Positions 33,652 to 39,273 of a stretch of 39,273 bases of DNA are shown one piece after another. The notes under the pieces were generated by a model that saw only the letters and a list, made by a program, of their open reading frames with translations, was not told the origin of the DNA and made no database searches. A program made the translations under genes and the position numbers. Source of the stretch: an uncultured Acidobacteriota bacterium (GTDB lineage: Bacteria; Acidobacteriota; CAIWXX01); contig CAIWXX010000090.1 in the NCBI GenBank assembly GCA_903916735.1, positions 1 through 39,273 of the forward strand, read 5' to 3'. How positions within the stretch are numbered: position 1 is the first letter of the stretch; every line of letters begins with the position of its first letter.

Positions 33652-34811
33652 TTCGACCCTTCTTCGCCGGTGACGATGATCTGTTTCCACGGCAGTGCAT
33701 CCTCAACAACCTCGCTCTGAAGGGATCTCTCCATGAGCCACTTTTCGAAATTCGGATCGACCTTCTTGGGCGACATCCCAAATGCGATGATGGCCGCGCC
33801 GTGCCTCAGCACCGTGAAATGACGGTAAAAAACTTTTTCAGGGCGGCCCAAAAGCTTTTCCGCCTGTTTCACTGTTTCGAGGTCGAGCGATGTCCTGAGG
33901 GTGAGTCCCCCCTGCCATAGCCGGAATACGCCGAGGTAATCTTCGAGTGTGTCTTCGATGATGAGGCGGTAGCCCATGGGCTTGGGCCGATATCTGGATT
34001 TGAGCTCGGAAACGGAATAAGGCCGGTCGGAACCTGATGCCAGGATGATTGGAAGGGCGAGTGCGTCTTCGTACTGCGCCTTATTGATCTTGCGATACTT
34101 CCACATGAGTTTGAGGATAATGCGCTCGCGCATGCGGAGCTTATCGAACCGTTCGTAGGGGTTGAAATACTCGGGATTGGGCAGCATGCCGGCCAGCAGC
34201 GCACCTTCATGGATACGGAGCTGATCGGCAGGTTTCCCGAAATAATAGCGACTCGCGGCTTCGATTCCATGCAGATTCTCGCCCCACTCGACCTGGTTGA
34301 AATACTGCTCGAGTATCTGCCTCTTGGTGATCAGCCGTTCCAGCTGAGTTGCCAGGATGACTTCCTTGATCTTGCGCGTCAGGGTTTTTTCACGGGTCAG
34401 GAAGAGGTTCTTGATGACTTGTTGAGTGATGGTCGACGCGCCTCGTACGTAAGCCATATTCTGGAGGTCGATTGTGGCTGCCTCCCAGATGGCGTCGATG
34501 TCGACCCCATTGTGGGAGAAAAAATTCGGGTCCTCAGCGCAAATGATTGCATTGATGACATCCGGTGGGACATGCTTGATCGGAATCCAGAACCGGATTC
34601 GCGGATCCTGAAAAACGGCGATAGTTTCGCCGGTACGGTCCAGCACCTTCGTGACGGCTTGAGGAGTGAAATTTTGTATGGCTGTGATATCCGGAACATT
34701 ATTGCGGACCGAGTAATAGAGAATTGTGACACCGATGATGATTACGAGAACCGGCAAAATGACAATCCAGAGCAGAAGCCGAACAGCCCAGGATAAGCAG
34801 CCGTGTTTCAT
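33648..34811 (-). CDS. GT51 peptidoglycan glycosyltransferase without transpeptidase domain
   Basis: A 387-residue membrane protein. One helix (about 10-32) anchors it. The GT51 domain has the catalytic CAEDPNFFSHNGVD (Glu93), GASTITQQVIKNL, RKIKEVILATQLER and YFNQVEWGENLHGIEAAS. It polymerises lipid II into glycan strands. It is longer than classical MtgA (about 240 residues): after the GT domain come 120 residues that resemble the PBP1a linker (GGLTLRTSLDLETVKQAEKL), but the SxxK/SxN/KTG transpeptidase domain is absent. It is thus like a class A penicillin-binding protein cut before the second enzyme. It overlaps ftsX by 4 nt. Confidence 0.9.
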   Translation of the reverse strand: MKHGCLSWAVRLLLWIVILPVLVIIIGVTILYYSVRNNVPDITAIQNFTPQAVTKVLDRTGETIAVFQDPRIRFWIPIKHVPPDVINAIICAEDPNFFSHNGVDIDAIWEAATIDLQNMAYVRGASTITQQVIKNLFLTREKTLTRKIKEVILATQLERLITKRQILEQYFNQVEWGENLHGIEAASRYYFGKPADQLRIHEGALLAGMLPNPEYFNPYERFDKLRMRERIILKLMWKYRKINKAQYEDALALPIILASGSDRPYSVSELKSRYRPKPMGYRLIIEDTLEDYLGVFRLWQGGLTLRTSLDLETVKQAEKLLGRPEKVFYRHFTVLRHGAAIIAFGMSPKKVDPNFEKWLMERSLQSEVVEDALPWKQIIVTGEEGSK

Positions 34812-35710
34812 GAATCTCGAGCCACCTTGCCGACGGATGTGATACTCCCGATGAGCCCCATGATCATCCCGCCGCCGAGGATGGAGAGAGAGGCCATGAG
34901 TGGGAGGAAGTTGAGCCTCACGAGTGAGGCGATGAGGGGGTCAATGGGTGCCACGTAAAGAATGAAGGCCTTGACGACCGCGTATAAGAGCCCCAACGAG
35001 AAGAGCCCCCCGAGAAAGCCCTGAAGAGCACCTTCAATGAGGAAGGGAGCGCGGATGAAACCGAGGGTCGCGCCGACGAGCATCATGATTTCGATCTCTT
35101 CCTGACAGCTATAAATATTGAGCCGGATGACGTTCGAAATGGTGAAGACTGATGCGAGCACAAGAACGCCTCCGAGAAAAATTCCGATGAGATCGATGAG
35201 GAGCAGGGTGGCGTCAAGGCGCTTGGCCCAGGCCTCATCGAACTGGACGTCGCTGACACAGCTCATCTGCTTCACATCCTCGACGAGGGATTGCATGGCC
35301 CCACGAGAACCCGTAGTCGCGAGTTTCACTTCGAACGATGCCGGGAATGCATTCTCGCCGACATCGGATGCGAGGTCGGCGAAACGAGCGTAGTACGTCT
35401 TGAACCGGCGCAAGGCCTCAACCGGCGTCACATAGCTGGTCTGTTCGACGAGCGGACTTGATGAGAGTTTCTCGCGGAGGGCCGCAATGTCCGCCTCAGC
35501 CACATCGTCCTTGAGAAAAAAAACGAGCGGGATATCCCGAACCCAGGATCGTGCAACGGCGCGCGCATTGAACGATGCGAACATAAAAACACCGGTAACG
35601 GCGAGTGAAATCGATATGGTCGCCAGCGAGAGCAGATTTCGTGTGCGGCTTCTCCAGAGGCTGTGAAAGGCCTCGGAGAAAGAATATCGGACGTCCTGTA
35701 GCGAGATCAT
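34808..35710 (-). CDS. ftsX: Cell division protein FtsX
   Basis: A 300-residue permease-like protein with four membrane helices: one near residues 25-47, and three in the C-terminal half (LLIDLIGIFLGGVLVLASVF, LGGLFSLGLLYAVVKAFI and NFLPLMASLSILGGGMIM). The first external loop (about 55-160) contains VPLVEQTSY-type sequence and would contact peptidoglycan hydrolases. With FtsE it forms the ABC-type complex that activates septal wall cleavage. It overlaps ftsE by 4 nt upstream and the GT51 gene by 4 nt downstream. Confidence 0.93.
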   Translation of the reverse strand: MISLQDVRYSFSEAFHSLWRSRTRNLLSLATISISLAVTGVFMFASFNARAVARSWVRDIPLVFFLKDDVAEADIAALREKLSSSPLVEQTSYVTPVEALRRFKTYYARFADLASDVGENAFPASFEVKLATTGSRGAMQSLVEDVKQMSCVSDVQFDEAWAKRLDATLLLIDLIGIFLGGVLVLASVFTISNVIRLNIYSCQEEIEIMMLVGATLGFIRAPFLIEGALQGFLGGLFSLGLLYAVVKAFILYVAPIDPLIASLVRLNFLPLMASLSILGGGMIMGLIGSITSVGKVARDS

Positions 35711-36387
35711 GGCGCCTCGGTGGAGTGATGAGAGTCCTCGACGAGGCGTCCGCGTTCCAGCGTCACCGTTCGTTTGCCCATGGAACGAATGATCTCACGG
35801 TTGTGCGTCGCCACGACAACGGTTGTTCCGTGAGCATTGATATCGCTGAAAAGCCGCATGATCTCCTGGGATAGCTCAGGGTCAAGGTTGCCGGTCGGCT
35901 CATCGGCGAGCAGAATAGGAGGTTCGTTGACGAGTGCTCGTGCTATGGCCACTCGCTGTTGCTCTCCGCCGGAGAGCTGGAGCGGGTAGGATTGCATCTT
36001 GTGCTGGAGTCCGACCATCTTGAGGACCGAGAAGGCGCGCTGCTTCTGGAGACGGGCAGGACAGCCGACAACCTGAAGCGCGAAGGCGATGTTTTCGAGG
36101 ACAGTTCGGCGCTTGAGAAGCCGGAAGTCCTGGAAGACGACGCCGATATTACGTCGCAGGCGAAAGAGTTTGTGGAGCTGAATCATGGCGATGTTGCGGC
36201 CGGCCACGAGAATCTGCCCGCGGCTGGGGAGCTCTTCTCGAAAGATCAGCTTCAGGAGCGTCGTTTTGCCGGCGCCGCTCGGGCCAGTGACGAAGACAAA
36301 CTCGCCCTTCTCGAACCGAAGGTTGATGTCGCTCAGCGCAGTCGATTCCCGGTCGTATTGCTTGTAGATGTGAAACAGCTGCACCAT
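35707..36387 (-). CDS. ftsE: Cell division ATP-binding protein FtsE
   Basis: A 226-residue ABC ATPase. Walker A is [17 protein letters not shown], the Q-loop region [20 protein letters not shown], signature [15 protein letters not shown], Walker [13 protein letters not shown] and the H-loop [11 protein letters not shown]. The DFRLL stretch is diagnostic for FtsE. It drives FtsX from the cytoplasm at the septum. A TATAAT -10 box lies at 36397-36402 on the minus strand, only about 10 bases before the ATG, so the message may be nearly leaderless. Confidence 0.96.
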   Translation of the reverse strand: MVQLFHIYKQYDRESTALSDINLRFEKGEFVFVTGPSGAGKTTLLKLIFREELPSRGQILVAGRNIAMIQLHKLFRLRRNIGVVFQDFRLLKRRTVLENIAFALQVVGCPARLQKQRAFSVLKMVGLQHKMQSYPLQLSGGEQQRVAIARALVNEPPILLADEPTGNLDPELSQEIMRLFSDINAHGTTVVVATHNREIIRSMGKRTVTLERGRLVEDSHHSTEAP

Positions 36388-36396
36388 GCCATTTCC

Positions 36397-36402
36397 ATTA
36401 TA
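36397..36402 (-). promoter_or_regulatory. Consensus -10 box of the ftsE operon
   Basis: A perfect TATAAT on the minus strand lies 10 bases upstream of the ftsE ATG. No clear -35 is seen 16-18 bases further up. If used, transcription would start close to the start codon. Confidence 0.4.
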
Positions 36403-36552
36403 CGGCGATATGAGGCGAGAGGCGATAAGGGAATATGAAAGAGAAAAAAGTCGTGCCGGATTCCTGGTGAGATTTTTTGATGGATTTGTCAGGATGATCA
36501 GCCTAAAATCGCCTGTCTATGGATCGAGTGCAACGATTGAGATGGGAGAAAT

Positions 36553-36888
36553 ATGACGATGAGCCGCTTCCAACATCACATTTTCATCTGCACAAACCGG
36601 CGAGCGTCGGATGATTCGAGAGGGAGCTGCGCCGGGAGGGATTCAGAGAAGGTGCTGATCGCGTTCAAACAGGGGCTGGTGAAGCACAAACTGAGCGGCA
36701 AAGTACGCTCGAACAGCTCCGGATGTCTCGACAACTGCTCTCGCGGACCGTCGGTCGTCATCTATCCTGATGGAGTCTGGTATGGTGCCGTTAAACCTGA
36801 GGATGTTGAAGAGATCATCGTGGAGCATCTCTTGAACGACCGACCGGTTGAGCGTTTGCGGATCGCCGCATTCAGTGCCCAATCATGA
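36553..36888 (+). CDS. Thioredoxin-like [2Fe-2S] ferredoxin
   Basis: A 111-residue protein with the four cluster cysteines of the thioredoxin-like ferredoxin family: C13 in HIFICTNRR, C26 in GSCAGR, and C58 and C62 in SSGCLDNCSRGPSVVIYPDG. The following VWYGAVKPEDVEEIIVEHLL is the conserved C-terminal half. Such proteins carry electrons or donate redox equivalents. It precedes the molybdopterin genes by about 200 bases on the same strand. An alternative start two codons later (ATGAGC) is possible. Confidence 0.9.
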   Translation: MTMSRFQHHIFICTNRRASDDSRGSCAGRDSEKVLIAFKQGLVKHKLSGKVRSNSSGCLDNCSRGPSVVIYPDGVWYGAVKPEDVEEIIVEHLLNDRPVERLRIAAFSAQS

Positions 36889-37083
36889 CTCGATCTTCAT
36901 GGACTCTGAGAAAAGCGTGGAGATCATCGTCGACATAAACGTAAGCGATTTCTGCTTAATTCGTCCTCGCCGCTCTATTCGCGTCCAGGCCGTCGATGTG
37001 CGGCAGTGGCCCTTTGGCACAGGATGAGAACAAAGGTGATTTCCTGCACATGATTGAATGAAAATGATAAAATACTATCGCTC

Positions 37084-37329
37084 ATGCAGGTAGATATCTT
37101 ATTCTTCGCATCTCTCCGGCTGCTATCAGGAGAGAGAAAAATACGGGTCTCCATCCCGGAGGGGACGACGCTTCAGCAATTGTTCGCCTCGCTGGTCGGC
37201 CGCTATCCTGCGCTTGCAGATCGCCGGCCACAACTGGTGCTGGCCGTCAACGGCACAGGATGCGGGGATGATCAACAGCTCCATGACGGCGACGAAGTGG
37301 CGCTGCTCCCGCCGGTGAGCGGAGGCTAG
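37084..37329 (+). CDS. moaD: Molybdopterin synthase small subunit MoaD
   Basis: An 81-residue ubiquitin-like sulfur carrier. QVDILFFASLRLLSGERKIR is the first hairpin and VAVNG-type residues appear as LVLAVNGTGCGDDQQLHDGD; it ends in LLPPVSGG, with the C-terminal Gly-Gly that is thiocarboxylated. A TTG start at 37054 would add ten residues but the family begins at the second Met. It lies 17 bases before moaE. Confidence 0.94.
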   Translation: MQVDILFFASLRLLSGERKIRVSIPEGTTLQQLFASLVGRYPALADRRPQLVLAVNGTGCGDDQQLHDGDEVALLPPVSGG

Positions 37330-37346
37330 GAGGTACCAGGCTTCTC

Positions 37347-37769
37347 ATGATTCGAATTCAGCGCGAACCAATTTCGGTTGATGACGTGCTGGCTGCTGTC
37401 CGCAGTCCTGGGAGCGGGGCCACAGCCGTGTTTCTCGGCACAGTCCGAAATCATTCGCATGGGAAGAGCATCGTGAAGCTCGAATATGAAGCTTATGAAA
37501 ACATGGCGGAGAAGGAGCTTGCGCGAGTTGAATCCGAAGTGAAAGAACGCTGGCCTGTTCTCGGCACGGCGTTCGTGCACCGCCTGGGGGTCATGATGAT
37601 CGGCGAAGTCTCGGTCGCTCTCGCCGTTTCGACCGCCCACCGGAAAGATGCTTTCGAGGCGTGCCGATATGCAATAGACCGCATCAAACAGGTGGTACCG
37701 ATATGGAAAACGGAGACGACGCAGGAAGGGACCTACATAATCGAGGGGGAGGAAGCGCATCGGGGATGA
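37347..37769 (+). CDS. moaE: Molybdopterin synthase large subunit MoaE
   Basis: A 140-residue subunit that converts precursor Z (cPMP) to molybdopterin with MoaD. It has ATAVFLGTVRNHSHGKSIVK, LEYEAYENMAEKEL, VHRLGVMMIGEVSVALAVST and HRKDAFEACRYAIDRIKQVV. The key lysines K114 and K121 (IKQVVPIWKTE) are present. Its TGA overlaps the start of the mogA/moaB gene (ATGA). An AGGAGG lies about 16 bases upstream, farther than ideal. Confidence 0.95.
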   Translation: MIRIQREPISVDDVLAAVRSPGSGATAVFLGTVRNHSHGKSIVKLEYEAYENMAEKELARVESEVKERWPVLGTAFVHRLGVMMIGEVSVALAVSTAHRKDAFEACRYAIDRIKQVVPIWKTETTQEGTYIIEGEEAHRG

Positions 37770-38458
37770 GGCGCCGCCGCCGCGGCGGTCGTCGGAGACG
37801 AAAACCAACACGGCCTCAAGACCCTCAGCAGCAACAACCGCTGACCCCGGAAGACAGCCAGGCTGCTCCAGAGCCTCTCTCTCCCGAGGCACCGGCCATA
37901 GAGGAGCATGCAGAGGAGCACCATCATCAGCGCGCCGAGACTGTCGTGGAAGAGCACCGTGCACGGGCCGCCGTTGCCGTCGGCGCCGGCCGGATCGTCT
38001 GCGCGATCATCTCGGTGAGTGACACGAGAAATGCACGGACTGACGTGAGCGGACGTACGATCAGGAACAGCCTCACAAAGGATCCATTCCGAATCAAGAA
38101 AAGTACGATCGTCAAGGATGAACCTTCCGATATTCGCCGGACGATTCTCGATCTGCTGGGAGATGATGAAGTGAAGGTCATCATCCTGACGGGAGGAACC
38201 GGAATCGGCTCGCGGGATCGCACAATCGAAGTTCTCCAGAATTTTTTCGAAAAAGAACTGCATGGATTCGGTGAGATTTTCCGGAATCTCTCCTACAGGG
38301 AAATCGGGCCTGCGGCGATGCTCAGCCGCGCCTCGGCCGGCATCGCCCGGCGGAAATTCATCGCCTGCCTGCCGGGGTCCCCGCAAGCAGTGACTCTGGC
38401 CCTGGAAAAGATCCTGATCCCCGAACTCCCGCATATCGTGGATATGTTAAGCCGGTAG
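37766..38458 (+). CDS. MogA/MoaB-family protein with arginine-rich N-terminal extension
   Basis: A 230-residue protein from the ATG overlapping the moaE stop. Residues 1-75 are disordered: a run of arginine and glycine (MRRRRRGGRRRRKPTRPQ), then Pro/Gln/Glu/His-rich sequence. From about 80 the MogA/MoaB fold begins: IVCAIISVSDTRNARTDVSG, VKVIILTGGTGIGSRDRTIE, GFGEIFRNLSYREIGPAAML and FIACLPGSPQAVTLALEKI. The domain adenylates molybdopterin or binds it before metal insertion. The extension is not part of the family and may bind nucleic acid or a membrane surface. The ATG upstream at 37661 lies inside moaE and is not used. Confidence 0.9.
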   Translation: MRRRRRGGRRRRKPTRPQDPQQQQPLTPEDSQAAPEPLSPEAPAIEEHAEEHHHQRAETVVEEHRARAAVAVGAGRIVCAIISVSDTRNARTDVSGRTIRNSLTKDPFRIKKSTIVKDEPSDIRRTILDLLGDDEVKVIILTGGTGIGSRDRTIEVLQNFFEKELHGFGEIFRNLSYREIGPAAMLSRASAGIARRKFIACLPGSPQAVTLALEKILIPELPHIVDMLSR

Positions 38459-38520
38459 TGTGCTACCGGTGAAATCCGTGCATAAAATGGTGAAAATTGT
38501 GATGGAGCAGAATTGTGAAT

Positions 38521-38558
38521 ACCTCTCAGGAAGCCAGGAAGGGAGGAATGCAGGAAGG
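38521..38558 (-). repeat. Inverted partial copy of the dispersed repeat
   Basis: Read on the minus strand this is CTTCCTGCATTCCTCCC then TTCCTGGCTTCCTGAGAGGT, matching copy A at 32252-32300 with one CTTCCTGG unit fewer. It faces copy B about 50 bases away, so the two could form a stem in RNA or single-stranded DNA. Confidence 0.75.
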
Positions 38559-38610
38559 TTTTGGTAAACCACCGCTGGCCGACATAAAAGTCAGTTCCTG
38601 CTTTCATTTA

Positions 38611-38685
38611 TTCCTGCATTCCTGAGAAGTCCGGAGTCGCGAGTGGTGAGACCTCCGTCTTTGGTTCTGGCTCCGCCGGGTTAGG
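38611..38685 (+). repeat. Dispersed intergenic repeat, copy B
   Basis: It shares TTCCTGCATTCC, CCTGAGA-GTCCGGAGTCGC and GTCTTTGGTTCTGGCTCCGC with copy A in the same order, with a shortened tandem part and a few substitutions. It lies about 150 bases after the mogA/moaB stop. Confidence 0.85.
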
Positions 38686-38944
38686 ATAAAGGGTATTGCT
38701 TGTCGGTTGCAGTGCCACCCTCGTGTCATGCGCCATAGAGATGTAATCCGATCAATCATCTGAAGGATTGCGATATTATGGACAAAGGCCGAAAGCAACG
38801 GTTCTGATGATTGATCTGACCATTTCGGAGACCGGATTTCATAAGGCGATTGACAGATATTCTGGGATCAAGCGGAAATCGCCCACTCTCGTAAGGGCTC
38901 GATTTCTGGTTATTCACAAAGACGGTTGATGAAAGGAAGATGAA

Positions 38945-39273
38945 ATGGTGAAGAAGAATCGCAGATTGAAATTCATGTTGTTGGGTCTTTGGTGCCTGAT
39001 GTTTTTGGTATTTATCCCTTATTTGAGTGCAGGATATTCACAATGGCTGCACGTCTTCGCCGGGGGAGGCGATCAGATCATAGAGTCGGGGCGTGAGGTG
39101 GCGGACGACGGCTTTATCCTCGTCGGATCAACGGTGACAAGTGCCGATGGCAAGCGGGATGCACTCTGCTTAAGGCTCGATGCTCAAGGCAATACCATTT
39201 GGCAGAAATCATACTCGGAGGCGCATTCCAGCGAGTGCGCGCCGTTCGTACTGACCTCCAAATTGCCGGCCCG
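38945..39273 (+). CDS. Secreted beta-propeller/delta-60-repeat-like protein, 5' part
   Basis: This open frame runs off the window, 109 complete codons. The start ATG is preceded by AAAGGAAGATGAA. Residues 1-31 are a signal peptide (LGLWCLMFLVFIPYLSAG). The next part, SQWLHVFAGGGDQIIESGRE then DDGFILVGSTVTS then DALCLRLDAQGNTIWQKSYS, is the repeat found in secreted propeller proteins of uncultivated bacteria (W...GG..D....I....DGG..V.G.T...G..D..L.KLD..GN..WQK.YG). The full length and the C terminus cannot be seen. It probably acts outside the cytoplasm. Confidence 0.8.
   Translation, partial: MVKKNRRLKFMLLGLWCLMFLVFIPYLSAGYSQWLHVFAGGGDQIIESGREVADDGFILVGSTVTSADGKRDALCLRLDAQGNTIWQKSYSEAHSSECAPFVLTSKLPA

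Larger units (their letters stand above)
38459..38944. other. Intergenic region with repeat copies
   Basis: It holds an inverted partial repeat arm (38521-38558) and copy B of the dispersed repeat (38611-38685). I see no gene in the rest; the frame at 38604-38798 on the minus strand is made by the repeat. A TTGACA occurs near 38850 but with no good -10 partner. Confidence 0.55.

Noticed and set aside
38604-38798. 64-codon minus-strand ORF with a similar RSQNQRR string
   Set aside because: It is generated by copy B of the dispersed repeat, not by a gene.

Overview
The window looks like chromosome from a Gram-negative (diderm) bacterium of moderately high GC, most likely an uncultivated member of Acidobacteriota or a nearby phylum. 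The pointers are an ECF sigma factor of the TIGR02999 type overlapping a TPR-bearing Ser/Thr kinase, a secreted gluzincin / beta-propeller / outer-membrane-barrel fusion protein, an MglB-MglA pair, and core genes in bacterial order (dprA-topA, SRP RNA-dnaX-ybaB-recR, ftsE-ftsX). The phylum is an inference from gene content; no rRNA is present. LAYOUT: 1-4.4 kb is a worn accessory strip. It holds a broken TnpB remnant, a secreted FGE-sulfatase-like protein, an AbiEii-type nucleotidyltransferase with small partner ORFs, a truncated exported protein, and a HEPN-domain toxin-like gene whose start lies inside a decapitated IS630-type transposase. 4.5-8.5 kb carries the Ser/Thr kinase and its ECF sigma factor behind a clear sigma-70-type promoter, then a DinB-family protein. 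8.6-10.1 kb is a secreted protein of unknown function. 10.7-17.3 kb is a glycan-assembly cluster: three GT2 enzymes, one GT4 enzyme, a radical SAM enzyme and a polytopic membrane protein. 17.5-21.4 kb is an envelope operon of a periplasmic TPR protein, a secreted unknown and the gluzincin-propeller-barrel protein. 21.9-31.5 kb is housekeeping: dprA, topA, an aminotransferase, an FKBP lipoprotein, SRP RNA, dnaX (gamma-length), ybaB and recR. It ends with mglB, mglA and an eight-cysteine zinc-ribbon-like protein. 31.6-36.4 kb has a formiminotetrahydrofolate-cyclodeaminase-like gene converging on an ftsE-ftsX-GT51-hutI operon joined by 4-nt overlaps. 36.6-38.5 kb has a thioredoxin-like [2Fe-2S] protein and moaD-moaE-mogA/moaB for molybdopterin. 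The window ends in the start of a secreted beta-propeller-type protein. HOW THE PARTS FIT: Most of the window is envelope biology (glycan synthesis, peptidoglycan glycosyltransferase, FtsEX, outer-membrane barrel, lipoprotein isomerase), DNA and replication functions, cell polarity (MglAB) and cofactor or histidine metabolism. The least explained items are a hairpin that hides the FKBP Shine-Dalgarno, two kinds of dispersed intergenic repeat, the HEPN/IS630 junction, the zinc-ribbon protein coupled to MglA, and the 31-codon ORF coupled to the nucleotidyltransferase. I did not find a clearly new multi-gene system; these are the best leads.
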